This document shows positions 17,316-25,265 of a DNA stretch of 64,000 nt, one piece after another. The stretch is from Bog-756 sp963730685. GTDB taxonomy: Bacteria; Actinomycetota; Acidimicrobiia; Acidimicrobiales; RAAP-2. The notes under the pieces were generated by a model, which made no database searches, was not told the DNA's origin, and saw only the letters and a list, made by a program, of their open reading frames with translations. The translations under genes were made by a program, and so were the position numbers. Each line of letters starts with the position of its first letter. Positions within the stretch are counted from its first letter, which is position 1. The stretch covers positions 1,736,001 through 1,800,000 of the forward strand of contig CAVSSP010000001.1 in NCBI GenBank assembly GCA_963730685.1, in the 5' to 3' direction.

Positions 17316-17819
17316 GTGACCGGAGGCGGAGGGCCCGTCCAGCCGGATACCCCGCTGCTGGAGGTGGGGGCGATTGTGAAGCCGCACGGTCTCCGGGGCG
17401 AAGTCATCGTGAAGCTCTCCACCAACCGGGAGGAGCGGGTCGCTCCCGGCGTGGTCCTGACCGGCGGTGACGGCAGCCGGTTCGAAGTGGTGGCATCGTC
17501 ACCCCACCGCGGCCGGTTCATCGTGACGCTTCAGGGGGTCCACGGCGTCGAGGCCGCCGAGGAGCTCCGGGGGACGACCCTGTTCGCCACCCCGCTCGAG
17601 GACCCCGAGGCGCTGTGGGTCCACGACCTGATCGGGTCCCGGGTCGAGGACGGCGGCGGCCGACTCCTCGGCACCGTCGACGCCGTCCAGGCCAACCCGG
17701 CCAGCGACCTCCTCGTCCTGGACACCGGCGCCCTCATCCCCCTCCGGTTCGTGGAGCGCTCGGAGCCGGGGGTGCGTGTGATCGTCGACCTCCCCGACGG
17801 CCTCCTCGACCTCTACTGA
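17316..17819 (+). CDS. rimM: ribosome maturation factor RimM
   Basis: 167 residues from the GTG at 17316. It contains LLEVGAIVKPHGLRGEVIVKL, the diagnostic RimM opening, and a PRC-barrel C-terminal domain (LWVHDLIGSRVED, GTVDAVQANPASDLLVL, IPLRFVE, LPDGLLDLY). RimM assists assembly of the 30S head, binding S19. A GTG 75 nt upstream (17241) is in frame but would overlap khpA by 47 nt, so the later start is preferred. No strong Shine-Dalgarno is seen for either. trmD follows 15 nt later. Confidence 0.93.
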   Translation: MTGGGGPVQPDTPLLEVGAIVKPHGLRGEVIVKLSTNREERVAPGVVLTGGDGSRFEVVASSPHRGRFIVTLQGVHGVEAAEELRGTTLFATPLEDPEALWVHDLIGSRVEDGGGRLLGTVDAVQANPASDLLVLDTGALIPLRFVERSEPGVRVIVDLPDGLLDLY

Positions 17820-17834
17820 TCGCCGATCTCCGTC

Positions 17835-18614
17835 GTGAGCCCGCTGCGCATCGACGTCTTCACCCTCTTCCCCGAGGTCATCGACCACTACACCGACGCC
17901 TCGATCCTCGGGCGGGCCCGGGCCGCGCACCAGCTCGACCTGCGCACCCACGACGTGCGCGACGCCGCCACGGACACCCACCGCTCCGTGGACGACGCCC
18001 CGTTCGGGGGCGGTGCGGGCATGGTGCTCTCCACCGAGGCGGTGTTCCGCTCCGTCGAGCAGGTGGCCGCCTCCGAGGACGGCCTTCCCCGGCCGCTGGT
18101 GTTGCTGTCCCCGGCCGGTCGGCGTTTCGACCAGGGGGTGGCCCACGAGTACGCCGGGCTCCCCGGGGGGTTCTCGCTCGTGTGCGGGCGCTACGAGGGG
18201 GTCGACCAGCGGGTCGCCGACCATCTGGTCGACGAAGAACTGTCGGTGGGCGACTTCGTCCTGGCCGGCGGGGAGCTGGCCGCCCTGGTGGTGGTCGAGG
18301 CGGTGGCCCGCCTGGTCCCCGGTGTGCTCGGCAACGAACTGTCCTCCGGAGACGAGAGCTTCTCGGCAGGCCTGCTCGAGTACCCCCACTACACCCGGCC
18401 GGCCGAATTCAGGGGCTGGGAGGTCCCCGAGGTGCTCCGCTCCGGTGACCACGGTCGGGTCGAGGAGTGGCGCCGGGCCCAGGCCCTGGTCCGAACCTTG
18501 CAACGCCGCCCGGACCTCATCGACGACCGGGGGGGCCTCACCGATCAGGAGGTCCGACTCCTGGCTGACCACGGTGAGGTGCAGCTACTCCGCGATCACG
18601 GCTACGATTGGTGA
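17835..18614 (+). CDS. trmD: tRNA (guanine-N1)-methyltransferase TrmD
   Basis: 259 residues. It begins LRIDVFTLFPEVIDHY, with DAPFGGGAGMVLSTE, the knotted SAM-binding region LVCGRYEGVDQRV, SVGDFVLAGGELAALVVVEAV, and the C-terminal YPHYTRPAEFRGWEVPEVLRSG. TrmD methylates G37 of tRNAs reading CNN codons, using SAM, to prevent frameshifting. It sits between rimM and rplS in the usual order. Confidence 0.97.
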   Translation: MSPLRIDVFTLFPEVIDHYTDASILGRARAAHQLDLRTHDVRDAATDTHRSVDDAPFGGGAGMVLSTEAVFRSVEQVAASEDGLPRPLVLLSPAGRRFDQGVAHEYAGLPGGFSLVCGRYEGVDQRVADHLVDEELSVGDFVLAGGELAALVVVEAVARLVPGVLGNELSSGDESFSAGLLEYPHYTRPAEFRGWEVPEVLRSGDHGRVEEWRRAQALVRTLQRRPDLIDDRGGLTDQEVRLLADHGEVQLLRDHGYDW

Positions 18615-18621
18615 GCCTCGT

Positions 18622-18637
18622 CGGCACCGGTGTGCCG
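18622..18637 (+). promoter_or_regulatory. hairpin in the trmD-rplS leader
   Basis: CGGCAC-CGGT-GTGCCG is a perfect 6-bp stem with a 4-nt loop, in the 142-nt region between trmD and rplS. It could be part of an attenuator or L19 leader structure. The assignment rests only on the hairpin. Confidence 0.3.
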
Positions 18638-18756
18638 GTGTTCGCAGCGAAGGCCTGGACGATCGACCACTCCCCCCAAAAATGTTGCCGGGGTGGTGCC
18701 GACGCCCAGGGCTCCGACGGGGGAGAGCCCGAACGATCCGTGGAAAGACGCGCCCC

Positions 18757-19110
18757 ATGAACCCGACCGACATCATCGACCGCGACAGCCTGCGGGACGA
18801 CATCCCAGACTTCCGCCCCGGTGACACCGTAAAGGTGCACGTACGCGTCGTCGAGGGCACCCGCGAGCGGGTCCAGGTGTTCCAAGGGGCGGTGGTCCGC
18901 AGGCAGGGCACCGGCGTCCGCGAGACCTTCACCGTGCGCAAGGTGAGCTTCGGGGTCGGGGTGGAGCGGACCTTCCCGGTGCACTCCCCGGTCATCGCCC
19001 TCACCGAGGTGGTGTCGCTGGGCGATGTCCGCAGGGCCAAGCTGTACTACCTGCGTGACCGGCATGGTAAGGCGGCGAAGATCAAGGAGCGGCGGACTGC
19101 CCGCGCCTGA
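18757..19110 (+). CDS. rplS: 50S ribosomal protein L19
   Basis: 117 residues: DFRPGDTVKVHVRVVEGTRERVQVFQG, VVRRQGTGVRETFTVRKVSFGVGVERTFP and RRAKLYYLRDRHGKAAKIKERR are typical of L19, at the 30S-50S interface. The ATG at 18757 follows GAAAGACGCGCCCC, a weak ribosome-binding site. It is preceded by a 142-nt leader containing a small hairpin. Downstream, lepB and rnhB, which normally follow rplS in actinobacteria, are missing, and the DUF2469 gene starts 26 nt later. Confidence 0.97.
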   Translation: MNPTDIIDRDSLRDDIPDFRPGDTVKVHVRVVEGTRERVQVFQGAVVRRQGTGVRETFTVRKVSFGVGVERTFPVHSPVIALTEVVSLGDVRRAKLYYLRDRHGKAAKIKERRTARA

Positions 19111-19136
19111 ACCGATGCCATGCCGGTCGTGACGTC

Positions 19137-19430
19137 ATGAGTGAAGAGGACCTCGAGCGCTACGAGTCCGAGATCGAGCTGGCCCTCGTCCAGGAGTACC
19201 GGGCAGTACTCCCGCTGTTCGCCTATGTCGTCGAGACCGAGCGCCGTTTCTACCTGGCCAACAGCGTCGAGGTCACCGTCCGGTCCGACTCCACGCCGGC
19301 CTGCGTCGAGGTCCAGCTGAACGACGCCTGGGTGTGGGACATGTACCGGCCCGCCCGCTTCGTCCCCTCGGTGAGGATCCTCACCTTCCGGGACGTCAAT
19401 ATCGAGCGGCTCCCCGAGAAGGAACTGTGA
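19137..19430 (+). CDS. DUF2469 family protein
   Basis: 97 residues beginning MSEEDLERYESEIELALVQEYR, continuing FAYVVETERRFYLANSVEV and ending MYRPARFVPSVRILTFRDVNIERL. This small, highly conserved actinobacterial family of unknown function is encoded between rnhB and yraN in many genomes. Here it follows rplS directly. The stop overlaps the yraN start by 4 nt. Confidence 0.9.
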   Translation: MSEEDLERYESEIELALVQEYRAVLPLFAYVVETERRFYLANSVEVTVRSDSTPACVEVQLNDAWVWDMYRPARFVPSVRILTFRDVNIERLPEKEL

Positions 19431-19807
19431 GCGGGGGCGCCACGGGGCGCCCGTCCGACCCACGACGTGCCCTCGGCAGTGCCGGGGAGGACCGGGCGGC
19501 GGCCTGGTACGAGGACCAGGGCTACGAGGTCCTCGAGCGCAACTGGCGCCGGCGGGAGGGCGAGGTCGATCTCATCGTCCGCCGGGGAACCACCGTGGCG
19601 TTCTGCGAGGTGAAGACCCGCACCACCGACGCGTACGGCAGCGGTGCCGAATCGGTGCTCGAGTCCAAGCAGCGAAGGATCAGGCGGCTGGCGTCGCGGT
19701 GGCTGTCGGAGCTGACCCCGGCGGTGGGACGGGCTCGGGTCGATGTGCGGTTCGATGTGGTCTCGATCACCGCCGGCCGGATCGAAGTCATCGAAGATGC
19801 CTTCTGA
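19427..19807 (+). CDS. yraN: YraN family putative endonuclease (UPF0102)
   Basis: 126 residues. The core reads GSAGEDRAAAWYEDQGYEVLERNWR, REGEVDLIVRRG, VAFCEVKTRT, KQRRIRRLASRW and VRFDVVSI. This is the Holliday-junction-resolvase-like nuclease fold with E, D and ExK residues. The family is unassigned biochemically but is routinely next to comM/dprA. The GTG start at 19427 overlaps the DUF2469 stop. Confidence 0.93.
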   Translation: MSGGATGRPSDPRRALGSAGEDRAAAWYEDQGYEVLERNWRRREGEVDLIVRRGTTVAFCEVKTRTTDAYGSGAESVLESKQRRIRRLASRWLSELTPAVGRARVDVRFDVVSITAGRIEVIEDAF

Positions 19808-19820
19808 GGGGCCGGTCTCC

Positions 19821-19826
19821 TAGGCT
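19821..19826 (+). promoter_or_regulatory. -10 box TAGGCT of a leaderless promoter (crotonase)
   Basis: TAGGCT ends six nt before the ATG at 19833 in the short gap after yraN, with no Shine-Dalgarno sequence. Confidence 0.6.
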
Positions 19827-19832
19827 GCCCCC

Positions 19833-20627
19833 ATGACCGACCGGCTCGAGACCCTGCTGGTCGAGCGTGACGGCGGCGTGGTGACCGTCACCATGAACCG
19901 CCCGGCCCGCAAGAACGCCGCCAACGGGACCATGTGGCGGGAGTTGCTGGAGGTGTTCGACGAGGTCGCCGCCGATCGGCACGACCGGGTGATGGTCCTC
20001 ACCGGCGCCGGTGGCGCCTTCTGTTCGGGAGCCGACCTCGGCGACGCCTCCAACGTCGCAGGCCGGCCCGGTGACCCCTTCCTCGTGCAGATGCGTGCGC
20101 TCGGCCAGGTGGCGCTCCGCCTCCATCAGATCCCCAAGCCGACCATCGCCAAGGTCGGAGGGATCGCCGCCGGGGCGGGAATGAGCATGGCCCTCGGGTG
20201 CGACCTGGTGGTGGCGTCCGAGTCGGCCCGCTTCTCCCAGATCTTCTCCAAGCGGGGCCTGTCGATCGACTTCGGCGCCTCGTGGCTCCTGCCCCGTCTG
20301 ATCGGCCTGCACCGGGCCAAGGAGCTGGCCTTCTTCGCCGATATCCTGAGTGCTGCGGAGGCGGAGTCGATCGGGGTGGTGAACCGGGTGGTTCCCGACC
20401 CCGAGCTGGACCCCTTCGTCGCCGGATGGGCGCGGCGGTTGGCCGGCGGACCACCCTTGGCGCTGTCGCTGACCAAGACCATGCTCAACGGCTCGATGAA
20501 CCTCTCACTCGACCAGGCGCTGGAGGAGGAGGCACGGTCCCAGGCCATCAACTTCGGGACCGCCGACACCGCCGAGGCCCTCCTGGCCTTCGCCGAGAAG
20601 CGCGAGCCGCGGTTCACCGGCCACTGA
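19833..20627 (+). CDS. enoyl-CoA hydratase/isomerase (crotonase) family protein
   Basis: 264 residues with the crotonase fold: VTVTMNRPARKNAANGTMW near the start, the first oxyanion-hole segment LTGAGGAFCSGADL, and the second IAAGAGMSMALGCDLVVASESARF. The usual catalytic-Glu region reads FGASWLLPRLIG, followed by AKELAFFADILSAAEAESIGVVNRVV. Members hydrate or isomerise enoyl-CoA; the specific substrate is not evident. It sits between yraN and comM, normally adjacent, and has its own leaderless promoter, so it looks like an insertion into the conserved order. Confidence 0.9.
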   Translation: MTDRLETLLVERDGGVVTVTMNRPARKNAANGTMWRELLEVFDEVAADRHDRVMVLTGAGGAFCSGADLGDASNVAGRPGDPFLVQMRALGQVALRLHQIPKPTIAKVGGIAAGAGMSMALGCDLVVASESARFSQIFSKRGLSIDFGASWLLPRLIGLHRAKELAFFADILSAAEAESIGVVNRVVPDPELDPFVAGWARRLAGGPPLALSLTKTMLNGSMNLSLDQALEEEARSQAINFGTADTAEALLAFAEKREPRFTGH

Positions 20628-20653
20628 ACCGGCTCGGCCTGCCGGCTCGGCCG

Positions 20654-20761
20654 GCGGTCCTGGGCGGTGGTCCTGGGCCGGCGGTCCTGGGCCGGCGGTC
20701 CTGGGCGGTGGTCCTGGGGCGGTGGTCCTGGGCCGGCGGTCCTGGGCTGTGGTCCTGGGCT
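20654..20761. repeat. 14-bp tandem repeat array
   Basis: About eight copies of a unit close to GGTCCTGGGCCGGC, with variants GGTCCTGGGCGGTG and GGTCCTGGGCTGT, directly downstream of the crotonase stop. The array is noncoding. Confidence 0.85.
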
Positions 20762-20773
20762 GAACCTCGCCTG

Positions 20774-20791
20774 ATTGTTTTTCCATTTAAC
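20774..20791 (+). repeat. 18-bp inverted repeat, left copy
   Basis: ATTGTTTTTCCATTTAAC, a perfect reverse complement of 23929-23946. It is strikingly AT-rich against the surrounding GC-rich DNA. The two copies bracket comM and dprA. Confidence 0.9.
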
Positions 20792-21096
20792 CGACCATTG
20801 GTATCCCACTCAGCACACGGAGGAGCACGGCGCCGCATCTCCCATCTCCGGGTGCAGCGATAGTCGGCGCTCCGGGATCCGGAGACCCTCGAGCCGGAGG
20901 GACTGGTTCCTATCCGCTGCGGACTGTGACACCCGGGTCGTACTGTCCCAGGTGCGCATCGGGGTCCGCCACAACCGCAGCCGTCAGCAGTGCGGTCGAG
21001 TGACCCTCCTTTCGTCAGCCTTCCGGTGAGCGGACGCATCTGACAACCCCTCGAGGGAGTCGGAGGTTCCCGACCGGACTTGTTCTACGAGGCATC

Positions 21097-22677
21097 ATGA
21101 TCGCTGCAATTCCCTCCGCCGTCCTCATCGGTGTCGACGGCAAGATCGTCTTCGTCGAGGTCCACGTGTCGAACGGCCTTCCCGGGTTCACGGTGGTCGG
21201 CCTGCCGGACGCCGCCGTGCGGGAGTCCCGCGACCGGGTGCGCGCTGCGCTCCTGTCGAGTGGGCTCACCTGGCCGCTGCGCCGGGTGACCGTCAACTTG
21301 GCCCCTTCCGGCATGCGCAAGGGAGGCGCCGGCCTCGATCTCCCCATTGCCGTGGGCGTACTGGTGGCCTCGGGCGAGCTCGAGCCGGCCCAGGTCGACG
21401 GGATGGCTTTAGTGGGTGAGCTCGGCCTCGACGGTTCGCTGCGGGGCGTACCGGGTGTCGTCGTCCTCGCCGAGGCGCTCGGAGCATTCCGGCTGGTCGT
21501 GCCCGAGGAGAGCGCCAATGAGGCGGTACTGGCCGGCCGATCCGAGGTGCTCACCGCGCCGAACCTCCGAGCACTCGTCGACCGATTGTCCGGGCGCAGA
21601 CCGTGGATCGAGGCGCCCCCGGCGACGATGGCTGGGCCCGATGCCGATTCCCTGGCCGGCCCGGACGGCACAACGGACCACTCGATGCGGAGCAGGGGTG
21701 GCGCCCCCGTTCGGGCGGAGGGCGAACTGTCGGAAATACGCGGTCAGCGGTTGGCCCGGCGGGCGCTGGAGGTGGCGGCAACCGGTGGTCACCACCTCTT
21801 GTTGGTCGGTCCCCCTGGTTCGGGGAAGACGATGCTGGCTCGCTGCCTTCCGGGACTCCTCCCGGACCTCGATCGCGCCACTGCGCTGGAGGTGACCAGG
21901 ATCCATTCCGTCGCCGGATCCGGGATTCCGTCCGGCGGCCTGATCGGTCGGCCACCGTTCCGCGCACCGCACCATGGGGCCTCTCCGGTGGCCATGATCG
22001 GCGGCGGTACCGCGTGGATGCGCCCGGGCGAGATCAGTCTCTCGCACGGGGGCGTGCTGTTCCTGGACGAGATGGGCGAGTTCCCGGCCGTGGTGCTGGA
22101 TGCGCTGCGCCAACCGCTCGAGGACGGACAGGTCCGAGTCAGCCGATCGCGGGGCTCGACCACGTTCCCAGCCCGGTTCATCCTCATCGGGGCGATGAAC
22201 CCCTGCCCTTGCGGAGAGGGGGGACGACCGGGCGCCTGCCGTTGCACCGTGGCCGCCCGGGCCCGTTACGGCCGGCGGCTATCGGCCCCCCTGCTCGACC
22301 GGTTCGACATCGCGGTACCCGTCGGTCGGCTCAGATTCGACGAGCTCAGCTCTTCCGAGGCGGCGGAAGATTCGGAGTCGGTCGCCCGACGCGTCCTGCA
22401 CGCCCGGGCCCGCGCCGGCGCACGGGGGTTCGCAGTCAACGCCGATCTCCCCGGGGCCGTGCTCGATGACGTGGCCCCGCTGAGCGCTCCTGCGTCGCTT
22501 CTCCTCGAGCGCCGGGTGCGATCGGGAGCGCTGAGCGCAAGGGGTCTGCACCGGGTGCGCCGGTTGGCGCGCACCATTGCCGACCTGGATGACGGGGGCG
22601 ACCTGATCGATGCACACCACGTGAGCGAGGCCCTCCTGCTCCGGTGTCAGCGGGAGATGCTCTTGGGGGAGCGCTGA
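21097..22677 (+). CDS. comM: YifB/ComM family Mg-chelatase-like AAA+ ATPase
   Basis: 526 residues. The N-terminal domain is SAVLIGVDGKIVFVEVHVSN, GLPGFTVVGLPDAAVRESRDRV and VNLAPSGMRKGGAGLDLPIAVG. The AAA+ domain has Walker A GPPGSGKTMLARCLPGLLP, Walker B GVLFLDEMGEF, FRAPHHGAS, and a Cys-rich insert NPCPCGEGGRPGACRCT. ComM-type hexameric helicases promote branch migration during natural transformation. The start matches the family; ACGAGG lies a few nt upstream. The stop overlaps dprA (TGATG). Confidence 0.95.
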   Translation: MIAAIPSAVLIGVDGKIVFVEVHVSNGLPGFTVVGLPDAAVRESRDRVRAALLSSGLTWPLRRVTVNLAPSGMRKGGAGLDLPIAVGVLVASGELEPAQVDGMALVGELGLDGSLRGVPGVVVLAEALGAFRLVVPEESANEAVLAGRSEVLTAPNLRALVDRLSGRRPWIEAPPATMAGPDADSLAGPDGTTDHSMRSRGGAPVRAEGELSEIRGQRLARRALEVAATGGHHLLLVGPPGSGKTMLARCLPGLLPDLDRATALEVTRIHSVAGSGIPSGGLIGRPPFRAPHHGASPVAMIGGGTAWMRPGEISLSHGGVLFLDEMGEFPAVVLDALRQPLEDGQVRVSRSRGSTTFPARFILIGAMNPCPCGEGGRPGACRCTVAARARYGRRLSAPLLDRFDIAVPVGRLRFDELSSSEAAEDSESVARRVLHARARAGARGFAVNADLPGAVLDDVAPLSAPASLLLERRVRSGALSARGLHRVRRLARTIADLDDGGDLIDAHHVSEALLLRCQREMLLGER

Positions 22678-23855
22678 TGACAGACATCGCCGAACACCAA
22701 ACCTACGCTGCCGCGCTGGCAGGATTACCAGGCATGACGCCGGTGCGCCTGGCCAAGGTGACCGACGGCTTCACTCCGGTGACCGCATGGAGCGCCATAG
22801 AGGCGGGGACTCACCCCGGCGATCCGCGTCGGCGTTTCGTGGCCGCGGCACGCGCCACCGACGTCGAGGAGGTGCGGCGCCGTTACGCCGGCATCGGCGT
22901 CGCGGTTCTGCTCCCGGGTGCCGCTGGGTATCCGAGCGCGTTGATCGGCGACCCCGGTGCCCCGGCCGTGCTCTTCGCGCTGGGTGATCCGACGGTGCTC
23001 GAGTGTCGACGACGAGTGGCCATCGTGGGGACCCGTTCGGCCACACCCTACGGCCGCCAGGTGGCGTCCGAACTTGCCGCTGATCTGGCCTCCGCCGGTG
23101 TGGCGGTGGTGTCCGGTCTGGCCAGAGGGATCGATGCGGCGGCGCACGCTGGAGCCTTGCGTGCGGCAGACCGTGCGGCGAAGGCCGAAGCCGAAGCAGT
23201 CGCGCCGCCCGTCGCCGTCGTCGGGACCGGCCTGGACGAGGTGTATCCCGCGTCGAGCGCCGCACTGTGGGACGAGGTCTCGGCGAGCGGCGCCGTCCTG
23301 TCGGAGTCCCCGCTCGGAACCAAGCCACGTCCAGGTGTCTTTCCCGCCCGCAATCGGATCATCGCGGCGCTGTCCGATGTGGTGGTCATTGTGGAGAGCC
23401 ATCATCGTGGGGGTTCGCTCTACACGGCAGAGGCGGCCGCCCGACGGGGCATCCCGGTTTGTGCCGTCCCCGGTTCGGTGCGGAGCGCGTCGTCGTCGGG
23501 CACCAACGCCCTGCTCGTCGACGGCTGCATTCCGATTCGTGACGCCACCGATGTCCTCGTGGCGCTATCCCTGGCCGGTGCCCCGGCGGCGGATCGGCGG
23601 AGTCATCCGTCGTCGGGGGCACCCGGCTCCCAAGTCGGACGCCCGCCACGAACGGCGCCCGATCGGGCCGTCGACCCCGTATTGACACCTTCGGAGCGGT
23701 CGGTACTTCTGGCGCTGGACGAATCGCCGACCGCCTTCGAGACCATATTGCTGCGGACCGATCTGTCGATCGCCGACGCTGCGGCAGCCTGCGATGCTCT
23801 GGTGGAACACGGGCTGTTGGTGTGCGGCCCCGGATGGTGGTGCAAGAGGATGTGA
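22677..23855 (+). CDS. dprA: DNA-processing protein DprA
   Basis: 392 residues. The Rossmann-like core reads VAIVGTRSATPYGRQVASELA, VVSGLARGIDAAAHAGAL, VAVVGTGLDEVYP, FPARNRIIAALSDVVVIVE, GGSLYTAEAAARRG and AVPGSV. A C-terminal winged-helix-like domain (residues about 330-392) follows a Pro/Ser-rich linker. DprA loads RecA on incoming single-stranded DNA. ATG at 22677 overlaps the comM stop. The internal stretch AADRAAKAEAEAVAPP between conserved strands is longer than usual. It ends 89 nt before the IS30 element. Confidence 0.93.
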   Translation: MTDIAEHQTYAAALAGLPGMTPVRLAKVTDGFTPVTAWSAIEAGTHPGDPRRRFVAAARATDVEEVRRRYAGIGVAVLLPGAAGYPSALIGDPGAPAVLFALGDPTVLECRRRVAIVGTRSATPYGRQVASELAADLASAGVAVVSGLARGIDAAAHAGALRAADRAAKAEAEAVAPPVAVVGTGLDEVYPASSAALWDEVSASGAVLSESPLGTKPRPGVFPARNRIIAALSDVVVIVESHHRGGSLYTAEAAARRGIPVCAVPGSVRSASSSGTNALLVDGCIPIRDATDVLVALSLAGAPAADRRSHPSSGAPGSQVGRPPRTAPDRAVDPVLTPSERSVLLALDESPTAFETILLRTDLSIADAAAACDALVEHGLLVCGPGWWCKRM

Positions 23856-23928
23856 GGGGCTCGCCACGATCACTGGTGGATCGCCGCGGACCGCGCTGGA
23901 CCGGCTGGGCCGGACCTACTCACCGAAT

Positions 23929-23946
23929 GTTAAATGGAAAAACAAT
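23929..23946 (-). repeat. 18-bp inverted repeat, right copy
   Basis: GTTAAATGGAAAAACAAT, the perfect reverse complement of 20774-20791. It abuts the outer end of the left terminal inverted repeat of the IS30 element with a 2-nt overlap. Confidence 0.9.
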
Positions 23947-23967
23947 GGCGGCTTCAAGGGGTCCGCG
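23945..23967 (+). repeat. IS30 left terminal inverted repeat
   Basis: 23 nt matching the reverse complement of 25177-25199 at 18 positions. Confidence 0.75.
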
Positions 23968-24020
23968 CACCAACTTGGTGAGTTACCGACACTGGTCGGG
24001 ACGAGCCAAGGAGGTTGGAG

Positions 24021-25190
24021 ATGACACCGATGTTGACCCGGGAGCAGAGACAAATGGCCGCCCGTCTTCGAGCCGAGGGCCTGGACTGGAAGGACATCGC
24101 CCGAGCGTGTGGGTGCTCGGTCGACTCGATTCGCTACGTAGGCCACCTGGCACCCGATGACCAGGTTCGGATCGATCGTGGATTCGGCTCGCCAGCGTGG
24201 ACCCCGGCTGCGGGGCGGTTGACCTTCGGCGACCGGGAGGAGATCGTGATCGGGCTGGCCCGGGGGGAGACCCTGGCCACCATCGCCCGCAGGCTCCATC
24301 GAGCCCCGTCGACCATCAGCCGGGAGGTGGCGGCCAACGGGGGCGCCAACCGCTACCGGGCCTGGGGCGGCTACCTGCGGGCCTATGCCCAGTCCCGTCG
24401 GCCCAAGCCCACCAAGCTGGGCTCGAGCCCCGAGCTGTTGGCCGAGGTCGTCCAGGCGTTGGAGAAGTTCTGGTCTCCCTGGGAGATCTCCCGTCGCTTG
24501 CGCCTGGATCACCCAGACGATCCGATGATGCAGGTGAGCCACGAGACCATCTACCAGTCCCTCTACGTCCAGGGCCGCGGGGAGCTCCGCCGGGAGCTGG
24601 CCCGGTGCCTGCGCAGCGGCAGGGCCAAACGCCGGCCCCAGGGCCGAAACGAGACCCGGGGGAAGATCAAGGACATGGTGATGATCTCCGAGCGACCGGC
24701 CGAGGTTGCGGACCGGGCCGTCCCCGGCCACTGGGAGGGCGACTTGATCATGGGCAGGAACAACCGCTCGGCGGTCGGGACCCTGGTCGAGCGGTCCACC
24801 CGCTTCGTCCTGCTGTTGCACCTGGGAGCGGGCAAGGACGCCTGGTCGGTCAAAGAGGCCATGCAACAGGCCATCACCACGCTGCCCGAGAAGCTGGTCA
24901 AGACCATCACCTGGGACCAGGGTGCCGAGATGGCCCGCCACCTCGAGTTCACCGTCGAGACCGGCGTGCCCGTCTACTTCTGTGACCCCCACAGTCCCTG
25001 GCAGCGGGGATCCAACGAGAACACCAACGGGCTGTTGCGCCAATACATGCCCAAGGGAACCAACCTGTCGGTCCACACCCCCGAGGACCTGGCCGCCATC
25101 GCCTGGAGCCTCAACGACCGTCCCCGCGAGACCCTCGGATTTCTGAAACCATCAGAGAAGCTCGCTGAGGTTATTGCGCAGACCGGTTGA
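24021..25190 (+). CDS. IS30 family transposase
   Basis: 389 residues. An N-terminal helix-turn-helix pair (LTREQRQMAARLRAEGLDW; TIARRLHRAPSTISREVAAN) precedes the DDE integrase-like core: Asp in VPGHWEGDLIMGRNN, Asp in TITWDQGAEMARH, Glu in GSNENTNGLLRQYMPKGTN. The ATG at 24021 has AAGGAGG 6 nt upstream; an in-frame TTG at 24015 is less likely. The reading frame is complete with all catalytic residues, so the element may be active or recently active. Confidence 0.95.
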   Translation: MTPMLTREQRQMAARLRAEGLDWKDIARACGCSVDSIRYVGHLAPDDQVRIDRGFGSPAWTPAAGRLTFGDREEIVIGLARGETLATIARRLHRAPSTISREVAANGGANRYRAWGGYLRAYAQSRRPKPTKLGSSPELLAEVVQALEKFWSPWEISRRLRLDHPDDPMMQVSHETIYQSLYVQGRGELRRELARCLRSGRAKRRPQGRNETRGKIKDMVMISERPAEVADRAVPGHWEGDLIMGRNNRSAVGTLVERSTRFVLLLHLGAGKDAWSVKEAMQQAITTLPEKLVKTITWDQGAEMARHLEFTVETGVPVYFCDPHSPWQRGSNENTNGLLRQYMPKGTNLSVHTPEDLAAIAWSLNDRPRETLGFLKPSEKLAEVIAQTG

Positions 25191-25199
25191 AGCCACCAA
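25177..25199 (-). repeat. IS30 right terminal inverted repeat
   Basis: Reverse complement matches the left end at 18 of 23 positions. It overlaps the last codons and stop of the transposase gene. Confidence 0.75.
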
Positions 25200-25265
25200 T
25201 CGGCCAAGGTTCACCGACACAACAGCACGACGACACGACTCGGCGCCCGTGCCCGATCGTTGGAC

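Larger units (their letters stand above)
20628..21096. other. 469-nt intergenic region between the crotonase gene and comM
   Basis: No convincing ORF. It holds a 14-bp tandem repeat array (20654-20761), an AT-rich 18-bp sequence (20774-20791) repeated in inverted orientation at 23929-23946, and about 300 nt of unassigned sequence up to comM. Confidence 0.7.
23945..25199 (+). mobile_element. IS30-family insertion sequence
   Basis: About 1255 bp bounded by imperfect terminal inverted repeats: left 23945-23967 (ATGGCGGCTTCAAGGGGTCC...) and right 25177-25199. Their inner parts share GGCTTCAA and GGTC, 18 of 23 matches. It encodes one intact transposase. I could not identify a target-site duplication with these boundaries, so the exact ends may be off by a few bases. 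It sits between dprA and a pilin-like gene. Confidence 0.85.

Noticed and set aside
20654..20761. Possible CRISPR or attachment site at the 14-bp array
   Set aside because: No spacers, no integrase gene and no tRNA nearby; it is a plain tandem repeat.
23929..25214. Longer IS30 terminal repeats including the 18-bp AT-rich sequence
   Set aside because: Outward of 23945 and 25199 the two flanks agree at only about 5 of 16 positions, no better than chance, so the 18-bp sequence is treated as lying outside the IS.
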